Below, one piece after another: positions 22,916-32,167 of a stretch of 64,000 bases of DNA (its first letter is position 1; the number at the start of each line of letters is the position of its first letter). The notes under the pieces are model-generated. The model made no database searches. It was not told the origin of the DNA and saw only the letters and a list, made by a program, of their open reading frames with translations. The position numbers and the translations under genes are program-made. This DNA comes from Pseudomonadales bacterium. GTDB lineage: Bacteria; Pseudomonadota; Gammaproteobacteria; Pseudomonadales; Pseudohongiellaceae. Location: contig JAJDVS010000049.1 in NCBI GenBank assembly GCA_022825945.1, positions 1 through 64,000 of the forward strand, read 5' to 3'.

Positions 22916-24056
22916 CGGCATGACCAGATTCCGAACCATTTTCTGTCTCGTCCTGCTTGCCCTGGTCACGGGCTGCTCGGTCATCGGCGGGGAAGATGGG
23001 CTGTTCGGCGGCGGCGAAGACGAGTCCGGCGAGGACGAGGGCTTTCTCGGCATCGGCGAAGACGGCATCTTCGGCATCGGCGGCAACCCGGAAACCTACC
23101 GCGACGCGCGCATCATGCCCCCCATGGAAATCCCGCCGGAGCTGGACAGCTACACCATCGACGCGCTCTATGTCATTCCCGAAACCCCGCTGATTTCCGG
23201 CGTGACCTTCGCCGACGACATTCCCCTGCCCAAACCCATTGAAACCCGGCGCCGGGAAGGCGTTGTCATCCAGGCCCTTGGCGACCGCCGCTGGATCGTG
23301 ATCGACGCCACCCCGGCCCAGGTCTGGCCGCTGGTGCGGGATTTCTGGAGCCAGCTCAATCTGGAACTCGACATGGCCGACCCGGGCGCCGGCGTCATGG
23401 AGACTGCCTGGCTTGAATCCAGCAATGCGCCGGAGTTGCGGCAAAAGTACCGCGTCGTGATCGAGCCGGGCCTGCATTCGAGTTCCTCGGAAATCACCCT
23501 GCGGCACCAGCAGAACCTGCGCACACAGCCGCCTCCCCTCACCGTGGAGTGGCCCGAAGTTTCCGACGACCCGGACCTGGAACGGCAGATTCTCGACGCC
23601 ATTTCCCAGTATCTCGCCGACCGCAACGACATCTATCAGGCCTCCACCGCCAGCCTGCTCGCCGGCACCATCGAAGGCGCCCGCAAGGCGAATATCGTGG
23701 ACGCCGCCGGTAACCCGCCTTTCCTCGCCCTGCGAATCGATTACGACCGGGCCTGGGTGCAGGTGCGCCAGGCCCTGGACAACGCCGAAGTGGAAATCCT
23801 CGATTCCAGCCGGGAAGACTCGGTGTTCAATGTGCGCTTCGCCGGCATCATCCAGCAAGCCCCGGAACCCGGCTTCTTCCGTCGCCTGATCGGCGGGTCG
23901 AATGACGCGCCGGAACTGATCTACCGGGATTTCACGCTCCGCCTCGAAGACGTTGGCGGCAGCATCAACGTCACCTCGGATGCCCTGGAAGAAGCCGAAG
24001 ACAGCGCCCGGCTCAACCGCGAACTGCTTCAGGTCATCATCGAAAATCTGGTCTGA
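22908..24056 (+). CDS. bamC: Outer membrane assembly lipoprotein BamC-like
   Basis: Lipobox LALVTGC; NlpB/BamC-like body (Y..DARIMPPMEIPPELD..; DRRWIVIDATPAQVWPLVRDFW); directly downstream of dapA. Confidence 0.85.
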   Translation: MIDGMTRFRTIFCLVLLALVTGCSVIGGEDGLFGGGEDESGEDEGFLGIGEDGIFGIGGNPETYRDARIMPPMEIPPELDSYTIDALYVIPETPLISGVTFADDIPLPKPIETRRREGVVIQALGDRRWIVIDATPAQVWPLVRDFWSQLNLELDMADPGAGVMETAWLESSNAPELRQKYRVVIEPGLHSSSSEITLRHQQNLRTQPPPLTVEWPEVSDDPDLERQILDAISQYLADRNDIYQASTASLLAGTIEGARKANIVDAAGNPPFLALRIDYDRAWVQVRQALDNAEVEILDSSREDSVFNVRFAGIIQQAPEPGFFRRLIGGSNDAPELIYRDFTLRLEDVGGSINVTSDALEEAEDSARLNRELLQVIIENLV

Positions 24057-24079
24057 GTTCCAGTTTCCCGGATTTATTC

Positions 24080-24172
24080 CAGCAATTCCCATTATGGCGC
24101 TGGGCGCGCCCACATCAGTCATCCTGCGCGCAGAATGACATGAGGGTTGGAGCGCCAAAATGAGAATTTCTG
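24080..24172. mobile_element. MITE-like element, copy 1 (93 bp)
   Basis: TIRs CAGCAATTCCCATTATGGCGCT / CAGAAATTCTCATTTTGGCGCT (19/22) flanked by exact 9-bp direct repeats GATTTATTC (24071-24079, 24173-24181). Confidence 0.8.
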
Positions 24173-24175
24173 GAT

Positions 24176-24676
24176 TTATTCGCAGTTCTCCGGCGCCTGC
24201 AGGTTCGAGCGGAGCCTTTCCCGCAAGGCTTCGATTTGCGCGCAGGGGATGCCGGGATTGCCTTGCAGATTCACGGAAATCAGATTTTCCAGACTGAGCA
24301 GGGGGGAAACGTCGGTCAGGGCGTTATCCGACAGGTTGAGCGCGCTCAGCAGGGGCAGGTCCTCCAGCGGTGTCACATTGCTGATGTTGTTGCCGCCCAG
24401 GTCGAGAAAGCGCAGCCGCTCCAGCACCGAAACCAGCTCCAGCGAAGCGATTTCCGAAGCCGGGCAGGAAAGCACCGCAAGCTCGGCGGCCTCCACCCCC
24501 TGCTGCTCCATGGCGAAATTGACGCAGCCCTGCAAATCCGCATCGGCAACTTCGCCCGCGGGCAGCCGCCCCTGGGGGTCATAAACCGCCCGATCATTCA
24601 CCGAAACCGCCAGATTCCGCCCGCAGCCCGCCAGAACAGCCGCCAGCGCCGCCACGGTCAGGATCGATCTGCTCAT
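24176..24676 (-). CDS. Leucine-rich-repeat lipoprotein
   Basis: MSRSILTVAALAAVLAGCG lipobox; LRR units LRFLDLGGNNISNVTPLEDLPLLSALNLSDNALTDVSPLLSLENLISVNLQGNP. Confidence 0.75.
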   Translation of the reverse strand: MSRSILTVAALAAVLAGCGRNLAVSVNDRAVYDPQGRLPAGEVADADLQGCVNFAMEQQGVEAAELAVLSCPASEIASLELVSVLERLRFLDLGGNNISNVTPLEDLPLLSALNLSDNALTDVSPLLSLENLISVNLQGNPGIPCAQIEALRERLRSNLQAPENCE

Positions 24677-24813
24677 GGTTTTCACAGTTCCATTCTGGCA
24701 TTTGGGAACCAATATGGATAGCATGCGCATCTCGGGAGATGGCGTGCTCCGCTGGTAACCGGCTTCGGATTCCACCCTGCCTTCTGATCCAGTTCAATAA
24801 TGAGGAAGCAAGC

Positions 24814-25530
24814 ATGAGAATTCTACCGGCGGCACTGCTGGTCAGCGCGGCGCAGGCGGTTTCGTTTTCCGCCGCCCAGGCCCAGGATACAACCAGCCTC
24901 GAAAGCGAAGATGATCGGATCGCCTATGCCATCGGCATGAATGTGGGCATGAACGTCATGTCCCAGGGTTTGCTCGAAGGGCTTGACGTTGACCTATTTG
25001 TGGCTGGAATCACCGACTCCATGGATGGCGAATTCAGCCTGAGCATGGAGGAGATGTCCGCCGCGCTGGATACCTTCCAGCAACGCCAGCAGGAACTGAT
25101 GGAGCAGCAGATGGAAGAAACCCGGGCCGCCGCCGCGGAAACCCTCGCCGCCGGCCGGGAATTCCTGTCCCGGAACGGCGAGCGCGGCGAAGTCGTTACA
25201 CTGGATTCCGGCCTGCAGTACGAAGTGCTGGAAACCGGTCCGGGCGGCGCATCGCCGGGCGCCGGGGATGCCGTACTCGCCCATTATCACGGCACCCTGA
25301 CCGATGGCTCGGTATTCGACAGCTCCGTGGACCGGGGCGAGCCGGCGCAATTCGCCCTGTCCCAGGTGATTCCCGGCTGGACCGAGGCGCTGCAACTGAT
25401 GAGCGTGGGCGACCATTGGCGGCTCTTCATTCCGGCGGATCTGGCCTATGGCGAATCCTCGCCCACCCCGGCGATTCCACCCAATTCGGTGTTGATTTTC
25501 GATGTGGAGTTGCTGGAAATCGTCGACTGA
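24814..25530 (+). CDS. FKBP-type peptidyl-prolyl cis-trans isomerase (secreted, Mip/FkpA-like)
   Basis: Signal peptide MRILPAALLVSAAQAVSFSAAQAQ; GDAVLAHYHGTLTDGSVFDSSVDRGEPAQFALSQVIPGWTEALQLMSVGDHWRLFIPADLAYGE. Confidence 0.93.
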   Translation: MRILPAALLVSAAQAVSFSAAQAQDTTSLESEDDRIAYAIGMNVGMNVMSQGLLEGLDVDLFVAGITDSMDGEFSLSMEEMSAALDTFQQRQQELMEQQMEETRAAAAETLAAGREFLSRNGERGEVVTLDSGLQYEVLETGPGGASPGAGDAVLAHYHGTLTDGSVFDSSVDRGEPAQFALSQVIPGWTEALQLMSVGDHWRLFIPADLAYGESSPTPAIPPNSVLIFDVELLEIVD

Positions 25531-25559
25531 ATAACGGACGCGCCGCCCCGTCTCGCCCC

Positions 25560-26861
25560 ATGACTGATCCGGCCCTGCCCGAGGATTTGCTGGACTTCAT
25601 CCGGCGCTCGCCCACGCCATACCACGTGGTGGACAATGCCCGCCTCATGCTGCGTGATGCGGGCTTTCGGCATTTGGCGGAAACCGAACCCTGGCCCGAT
25701 GCCGTCAGCGCCGGATTCGTCACTCGCGATGACGGTTCCCTGATTGCCTTTCGCGGCGGCCGCAAGCCCTTGCTTGAAAACGGCCTGCGTCTGGCTGGCG
25801 CCCACACCGACAGCCCCTGCCTGCGGCTGCGGCCGGAACCAGTCAGGGAAAGCCATGGATACGGCCAACTCGGCGTGGAAACCTATGGCGGCGTATTGCT
25901 GCATCCCTGGTACGACCGCGACCTGTCTCTGGCTGGCCGCATCAGCGGGGTGGACGATGCGGGCGGCCTGGTCTCCTCCCTGATCGATTTTCGCGACCCC
26001 GTCGCCTTTATTCCAAGCTTGGCCATCCATCTCGACCGGGAAGCCAACAAGGGCCGCGGTATCAATCCCCAGACCGAATTGTCGCCGGTGGTCCTGCGGC
26101 TTGGGGAGGGCGAGTCCTTCGACCTGGAGGAGGTCCTGCTCGAACGCGTCAGGCGCGACCGGCCCGAAGCCGGTTTTGCCAGGGTACTGTCCTGGGACCT
26201 GCTGCTTTACGATACCCAGCCGCCGGCCCGGGTGGGGCTCCATGGCGAGTTTATCGCTTCCGCCCGGCTGGACAATCTGCTGAGCGCCTTTGTGGCGTTG
26301 CGGTCCCTGCTCGATGCGGACGATGAGCACGCTTCGGTGATTGTCTGCAATGATCACGAGGAAGTCGGCAGCGTTTCCGCTTCCGGCGCCAGGGGCACTT
26401 TCCTCAGCACCGTGCTCGAACGCCTGATCCCGGAGGAGGACAAGGGCGCCGGCGGTTTCAGCCGGCTCATGCAAAATTCCCTCATGCTTTCGGTGGACAA
26501 CGCCCACGGCGTCCACCCCAACTTTGCCGACCGCCACGACGGCGGCCATCGCCCCATGCTCAATGGCGGCCCGGTGATCAAGATCAATGCCAACCAGAGT
26601 TATGCCGGCGGCAGCCGGTCGGTGGCGCTGTTCAAGGCGCTTTGCGGGAAAATCGGCGTTCCCTGGCAGTCATTTACCAATCGCGCCGACCTCGCCTGTG
26701 GCAGCACCATCGGCCCGCTCACCGCCGCGGAGATTGGCATTCCAGTGCTCGACATCGGCGTTGCCCAGTTCGGCATGCATTCGATTCGGGAGCTTGCGGG
26801 GAGTGAGGACCCCGGCCATTTGCTGCGCTGCATCACCGCATTCTACAACCGGCTCGTCTGA
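25560..26861 (+). CDS. apeB: M18 family aminopeptidase
   Basis: LLDFIRRSPTPYHVVDNA, LAGAHTDSPCLRL, CNDHEEVGSVSASGA. Confidence 0.94.
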   Translation: MTDPALPEDLLDFIRRSPTPYHVVDNARLMLRDAGFRHLAETEPWPDAVSAGFVTRDDGSLIAFRGGRKPLLENGLRLAGAHTDSPCLRLRPEPVRESHGYGQLGVETYGGVLLHPWYDRDLSLAGRISGVDDAGGLVSSLIDFRDPVAFIPSLAIHLDREANKGRGINPQTELSPVVLRLGEGESFDLEEVLLERVRRDRPEAGFARVLSWDLLLYDTQPPARVGLHGEFIASARLDNLLSAFVALRSLLDADDEHASVIVCNDHEEVGSVSASGARGTFLSTVLERLIPEEDKGAGGFSRLMQNSLMLSVDNAHGVHPNFADRHDGGHRPMLNGGPVIKINANQSYAGGSRSVALFKALCGKIGVPWQSFTNRADLACGSTIGPLTAAEIGIPVLDIGVAQFGMHSIRELAGSEDPGHLLRCITAFYNRLV

Positions 26862-27184
26862 ATCAGGCGCCTTGCCGCCGCAGACTGCGTATCGGAAAAC
26901 GCAGGGGGTCCAGGGCCGTTCCCCGGGCTGCGGCAATCTCTGCCGAATCGGGCTCGCCGGTGCGTACAGGGTATGCGTCCCCGCCGCCGTGCTTGTATTG
27001 GCGTCAGGTTTCGTGAAATTCATTCCCGAGACACTTCCCCCGCTGTCAATAACTCTATCATGGGAGTATGGGCTCATGGCCCTGCCTTTGCCGGGCTGTG
27101 GTTGTTCGCTCGCGGGCGGCATGATAGCTTGACGCCACTCGCCCGTGCCGGAATTGGTCATTGATCTGACGGAGTTTGACTGCG

Positions 27185-27526
27185 GTGAACGCGTTTCGTT
27201 ACTTCCTTTGGGTATTCCTCGCGGCACTGCTGGTCTACACCGCCATGGTGATCCCCAATCACGGCGCCAACCTGTTCCCGGTGTTTTTCGGCGATATGGC
27301 GCGGATGAACTGGGCCGGCCAGTTCAATCTGGATTTCGCCGGTTTCCTGCTGCTTTCGGGTACGTGGACCGTATGGCGCAATGGCTTCACCCGCACCGCC
27401 TGGGGGCTGGGCTTACTCGCCGTCTTCTTCGGCATGCTATTCCTGACGATCTACCTGCTTTTCCTGATCTCGCGGGAACGGGGCGACCTGAAGCGGATAT
27501 TGCTGGGACCCGCGCGCGCAAGTTGA
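27185..27526 (+). CDS. Small membrane protein of unknown function
   Basis: About 113 aa with three predicted TM segments ([52 protein letters not shown]); upstream of prfB. Confidence 0.6.
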   Translation: MNAFRYFLWVFLAALLVYTAMVIPNHGANLFPVFFGDMARMNWAGQFNLDFAGFLLLSGTWTVWRNGFTRTAWGLGLLAVFFGMLFLTIYLLFLISRERGDLKRILLGPARAS

Positions 27527-27554
27527 ATCCCGTTTGCGATAGAATTCACCGGCG

Positions 27555-28674
27555 ATGGAACCGGACGAATCCGCCATGCTCGAAATCAGCAGCCAACTCA
27601 ACAAACTCAGGGAAATCTCCAAGCGTACCGAAAGTCTCAGGGGGTATCTTTGACTATGCCGCCAAACGCGAGCGCCTGACCGAGGTCGAATTCGAACTCG
27701 CCGAGCCCTCGGTGTGGGAAAAGCCCGAGCGCGCCCAGGCTTTGGGCCGTGAGCAATCCGGGCTTGCCGGGGCGGTCGGCGCACTCGACGAACTCGAATC
27801 CGGCGCGGCGGAGTTGCGCGAGTGGTTTGCACTCGCCCGGGAAGCCGACGACGGCGAACTGCTGCGGGAAGCCGACGCCGAACTGGAGAAGCTGCTGGGC
27901 AAGCTCGAGACGCTGGAATTCCGCCGCATGTTCGCCGGAGAAAGGGATCCGGCCAATGCCTGGCTTGAGATTCAGGCCGGCTCCGGCGGCACCGAAGCCC
28001 AGGACTGGGCGGAAATGATGTTGCGGATGTACCTGCGCTGGGCGGAAGACAAGGGTTTCGACACCGAACTCACCGAGGCCTCCGGCGGCGATGTGGCGGG
28101 AATCAAGAGCGCCACGGTGCATGTGCGGGGAGACTACGCCTTTGGTTGGCTGCGCACCGAGACCGGCGTGCACCGGCTGGTGCGAAAGTCGCCCTTTGAT
28201 TCCGGCAACCGGCGCCATACTTCCTTCGCCGCGGTGTTCGTCTCGCCGGAAATCGAGGACGATATCGAGGTGAATCTCGATATGAGCGAAGTCCGGGTGG
28301 ACACCTACCGCTCCAGCGGCGCCGGCGGCCAGCACGTCAACAAGACCGATTCCGCCGTGCGGCTGACCCATGAGCCCTCGGGCATCGTGGTGCAATGCCA
28401 GAACCAGCGCTCCCAGCACAAGAACAGGGAAATGGCCATCAGGCAACTCAAGGCGAAACTCTACGAAATGGAGGAACTGCGCCGCAAGGAGCAGTCCCGG
28501 AACATCGAGGAATCCAAGGACGATATCGGCTGGGGCAGCCAGATTCGGTCCTATGTGCTCGATTCTTCCCGCATCAAGGATTTGCGCACCGGCGCGGAAA
28601 CCAGCAATACCGGCGCCGTGCTCGACGGCAAGCTCGATCCATTCATCGAAGCCAGCCTCAAGTCGGGGCTGTAG
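27555..28674 (+). CDS. prfB: Peptide chain release factor 2, programmed +1 frameshift: join(27555..27650,27652..28674)
   Basis: Upstream frame [32 protein letters not shown] ends at an in-frame TGA at 27651-27653 within AGGGGGTATCTTTGAC. The +1 frame continues [19 protein letters not shown]..; [14 protein letters not shown] motif. Confidence 0.97.
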
Positions 28675-28683
28675 GAATACCCC

Positions 28684-30177
28684 ATGTCGGCACAGGACAG
28701 CGATTCCGAACACCGGCTCACCGCCGAGCGGCGGCGCAAGCTCGCGCTGCTGCGGAAGCGGGGCGGGGCGTATCCCAATGATTTCCGGCCATCGGGCGGC
28801 ACGGGCGAAGTCAGCGAGAATTATGCCGAACACGACGCCGCCTCGCTCAGGACGGAGATGCAACAGGTCAGCCTCGCCGGGCGCATCATTCGCATGCGGG
28901 GGCCTTTTGTGGTGATCGACGACGGCAGCGGCCCGATACAGTTGTATCTCGACAAGCGGCAGTTGGCGCCGGAACTGGCGGCATTGCACAAGCTGCTCGA
29001 TCTTGGCGACATCGTCGGCGCCACCGGGGAACTGTTCCGCACCGGCAAGGGCGAATTGACCCTGCGGGTGGCGGAATTCAGCCTGCTGGGCAAATCCCTG
29101 CGGCCATTGCCCGACAAGTACCGTGGCCTCAGCGATACCGAACTGCGCTATCGCCGCCGCTATGTGGACCTGATCGCCAACCCGGAGACGAGGCGGCGTT
29201 TCGCCCTGCGCTCGCGCATCCTGCGCGCCATCCGCGGCTATTTCGAGGACCGGGGTTTCATGGAAGTGGAAACGCCGATGCTGCAGCTCATTCCCGGCGG
29301 CGCCGCGGCGCGTCCTTTTGCCACCCATCACAATTCCCTGGACCTGCCCATGTACCTGCGGGTGGCGCCGGAACTCTATCTCAAGCGTCTGCTCGTGGGC
29401 GGCTACGGCAAGGTTTTCGAGCTCAATCGCAATTTCCGCAATGAAGGGCTTTCCCCCCGCCACAACCCCGAATTCACCATGCTGGAGTTTTATCAGGCTT
29501 ATGCGGACTACGGCGACTTCATGGACCTCACCGAAGACCTGCTGCGAACCGTGGCCAGGGAAGCCCTGGGCCGGACCCGCATCCACTGGCAGGGCGGCGA
29601 GATTGATCTGACTGGAGAATTTCGCCGCCTGAGCCTGCGCGAGTCCGTTCTGGAGTATTGCAAAAACATTACCGATCCATCGCAGCTTGCCGGGCTGGCC
29701 AATTTGCGGTCCGCAGCCACCGAACTTGAAGTTTCCTTCGATCCGGCCTGGAGCGAAGGCAAGCTGCTGTTGGAGATTTTCGAGCAAAAGGTGGAGCCGC
29801 AACTTTTCAACCCGACATTCATCACCGGTTACCCCATCGAAGTATCGCCCCTGTCCCGGCGCAACGACGAGAACCCGGAGATCGCCGACCGCTTCGAGTT
29901 GTTCATCGCCGGCCAGGAGATCGCCAACGGCTTTTCCGAACTCAACGACCCGGAAGACCAGGCGGAACGCTTCCGCGCCCAGGTCGCCAAACGCGAATCC
30001 GGCGACCGGGAAGCCATGTATTTTGACGGGGACTACATCACCGCCCTGGAATACGGCATGCCGCCCGCCGCCGGCGAGGGGCTTGGCGTCGACCGGCTGG
30101 TCATGCTGCTCACCGACTCGCCCTCCATCAAGGATGTACTGCTGTTTCCCCACATGCGGCCGGAACATGCCGGCTGA
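28684..30177 (+). CDS. lysS: Lysyl-tRNA synthetase (class II)
   Basis: Motifs [52 protein letters not shown]. Confidence 0.97.
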   Translation: MSAQDSDSEHRLTAERRRKLALLRKRGGAYPNDFRPSGGTGEVSENYAEHDAASLRTEMQQVSLAGRIIRMRGPFVVIDDGSGPIQLYLDKRQLAPELAALHKLLDLGDIVGATGELFRTGKGELTLRVAEFSLLGKSLRPLPDKYRGLSDTELRYRRRYVDLIANPETRRRFALRSRILRAIRGYFEDRGFMEVETPMLQLIPGGAAARPFATHHNSLDLPMYLRVAPELYLKRLLVGGYGKVFELNRNFRNEGLSPRHNPEFTMLEFYQAYADYGDFMDLTEDLLRTVAREALGRTRIHWQGGEIDLTGEFRRLSLRESVLEYCKNITDPSQLAGLANLRSAATELEVSFDPAWSEGKLLLEIFEQKVEPQLFNPTFITGYPIEVSPLSRRNDENPEIADRFELFIAGQEIANGFSELNDPEDQAERFRAQVAKRESGDREAMYFDGDYITALEYGMPPAAGEGLGVDRLVMLLTDSPSIKDVLLFPHMRPEHAG

Positions 30178-30868
30178 GCCGGCCCGCCAGGTCAGGCTCG
30201 AAGCATCCTGGCTGGAACAGCTCGGCGGTGAATTCGAACAATCCCACATGCGCGGTCTCAGCGCCTTTCTGCGCCAGCAGAAAGCCGCCGGCAAAAGGAT
30301 TTTCCCGCCGGGAGAGCGGATCTTTCATGCCCTGGATGCAACGCCATTCCATGCGGTCAAGGCGGTGATTCTGGGCCAGGACCCATACCACGGCCCGGGT
30401 CAGGCGCACGGGCTGTGTTTTTCGGTGCCGCCGGGGGTGGCGCCGCCGCCATCGCTCAGGAACATCTTTCAGGAATTGCAAAATGACCTGGGTTTCGAGG
30501 CGCCGCCACACGGCTGCCTGGAACACTGGGCGCGGCAAGGCGTGCTCCTGCTCAATGCCGTGCTCACGGTGGAAGCGCGCAAGGCGGCGTCCCATCAGGG
30601 CAAGGGCTGGGAGCGGTTCACCGACCGCATCGTGGAAACGCTCAATGCAAAACGCGAAGGGCTGGTGTTTCTGCTCTGGGGCGCCCACGCCCAGCGCAAG
30701 GGGGCGATTATCGACCGTGCAAGGCATCAGGTGCTGAGCGCCCCCCATCCTTCGCCCTTCTCCGCTGATCGGGGCTTTTTCGGCTGCCGGCATTTCTCCC
30801 GTGCCAACGAGTACTTGCAGGCAAATGGAGTGGACGGCATCGATTGGCAATTGCCGTCGCAGTCCTGA
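30167..30868 (+). CDS. ung: Uracil-DNA glycosylase
   Basis: [46 protein letters not shown]. Confidence 0.96.
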   Translation: MPAEPARQVRLEASWLEQLGGEFEQSHMRGLSAFLRQQKAAGKRIFPPGERIFHALDATPFHAVKAVILGQDPYHGPGQAHGLCFSVPPGVAPPPSLRNIFQELQNDLGFEAPPHGCLEHWARQGVLLLNAVLTVEARKAASHQGKGWERFTDRIVETLNAKREGLVFLLWGAHAQRKGAIIDRARHQVLSAPHPSPFSADRGFFGCRHFSRANEYLQANGVDGIDWQLPSQS

Positions 30869-30991
30869 TTGTTACCGGGAGCCTGCGCCGCGGGAATTCG
30901 CGAAAGCAAAAATTCCTTATCGCCGCGCCCCTGTCCTTGTTGTCATTTTCAGCATACAGACAGGTGCAGCGGCAAGCCCGCCGCAAGATGC

Positions 30992-31348
30992 TCAGCCAGG
31001 GCGATAGCGGCAGCCGCTGGTGCATGTCTCGCGCACTTCGACCTCCACCAGCTCCGGCAGGGAAGGCCGCAGCCGCTCCCAGATCCAGATCGCCAGATTT
31101 TCGCTGGTGGGATTTTCCAGGCCTTCGATTTCGTTGAGATAGCCATGGTCCAGGCGATCAAACAGCGGCTGGAACGCCGCCTTGATGTCGGCGAAATCCC
31201 GTACCCAGCCCTCCGGCTCTGAGAGGGGACCTCGCGCAGTGACCCTGACCTGGAAGGAATGGCCGTGCAGGCGCGAGCATTTGTGCCCGGGCGGCAGATT
31301 GGGCAGGCGGTGCGCCGCCTCAATGCGGAACTCCTTGAAAATCTCCAT
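30992..31348 (-). CDS. queD: 6-carboxytetrahydropterin synthase family protein
   Basis: [34 protein letters not shown] with the CxxxHGH zinc/catalytic motif. Confidence 0.9.
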   Translation of the reverse strand: MEIFKEFRIEAAHRLPNLPPGHKCSRLHGHSFQVRVTARGPLSEPEGWVRDFADIKAAFQPLFDRLDHGYLNEIEGLENPTSENLAIWIWERLRPSLPELVEVEVRETCTSGCRYRPG

Positions 31349-31417
31349 CGACCAAAATGCGCTTTGCCGCAGAAGCGGGCATTTTGCCACAACCCGCACA
31401 CTTTGGCCTGAGCTTTG

Positions 31418-31445
31418 TTGACAGCGAACCTCAAGCAAGTACAAT
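31418..31445 (+). promoter_or_regulatory. Sigma70-like promoter for tRNA-Val
   Basis: TTGACA-N16-TACAAT located 18 nt before the tRNA start. Confidence 0.75.
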
Positions 31446-31463
31446 GCGCCTTCACCTGAGCCT

Positions 31464-31539
31464 GGGTGGTTAGCTCAGTTGGCAGAGCATCGCCCTTACA
31501 AGGCGAATGTCGGGGGTTCAAATCCCTCACCACCCACCA
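31464..31539 (+). tRNA. tRNA-Val (anticodon TAC)
   Basis: GGGTGGT..ACCACCC acceptor stem, TAGCTCAGTTGGCAGAGCA D arm, CTTACAA anticodon loop, GGTTCAAATCC T arm, encoded CCA. Confidence 0.97.
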
Positions 31540-31574
31540 AAGTCATCCTCGACCGGGTTGGCTTGCAGCACAAC

Positions 31575-31651
31575 GGACCGGTAGTTCAGTCGGTTAGAAT
31601 GCCGGCCTGTCACGCCGGAGGTCGCGGGTTCGAGTCCCGTCCGGTCCGCCA
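31575..31651 (+). tRNA. tRNA-Asp (anticodon GTC)
   Basis: GGACCGG..CCGGTCC acceptor stem, CTGTCAC anticodon loop, GGTTCGAGTCC T arm, encoded CCA. Confidence 0.97.
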
Positions 31652-31657
31652 TTTTGC

Positions 31658-31888
31658 TCAGGAATCGTCTCCCGCGTCCGGGCTTGGGCCAGCTTGACGC
31701 GGTGGATTTTCCCGGGACTCTTCCGCAATGGCGGCATCAAGCCACCTGGCCGTGGCGACCCGATCCTCAATGTCATCGAGATATTCCAGGATGGCCTGGC
31801 GGATATGGAACTGAATCGAGTTGCCCGTGAGCACGGCAAGCAGCGCGAGTTCGTTCTCCAGTTCCCGGGGCAAGTTCATTCTTACCAT
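31658..31888 (-). CDS. RelB/ribbon-helix-helix-like antitoxin family protein, no adjacent toxin
   Basis: MVRMNLPRELENELALLAVLTGNSIQFHIRQAILEYLDDIEDRVATARW: RHH N-terminal strand and helix-helix pattern plus typical EYLDDIED tail. Confidence 0.65.
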   Translation of the reverse strand: MVRMNLPRELENELALLAVLTGNSIQFHIRQAILEYLDDIEDRVATARWLDAAIAEESRENPPRQAGPSPDAGDDS

Positions 31889-32167
31889 GGGGCGATCCCT
31901 CCAGAGGGCTTCTGATTTTGGCGAAGTGGGTGCTGATCCCTCTGGTTGGGACTGGCTGTCCATGCGTGAACGATTATATGCGAGAGTCTCGGCAAATCAC
32001 CCGCACCCGAGGCGACATCGGGTTGACAATGACGCGACGAGTCGAAGCGGGCGCATTGTGGCGGGAAACCGGGAAATTCGGCTACACTCCCCGTCGCAAC
32101 CTTGGCGAAAGCCAGCCCCGGTTGCGGCCCGGCAATCCGGCGGAAGCGAACACAGACTGATTGATCC

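Noticed and set aside
27555-27653. prfB as a pseudogene with a premature stop
   Set aside because: The stop is the canonical programmed frameshift site AGGGGGTATCTTTGAC.
27637-30294. 885-aa minus-strand ORF antisense to prfB and lysS
   Set aside because: Spans two unambiguous conserved genes on the other strand; translation has no recognisable motifs.
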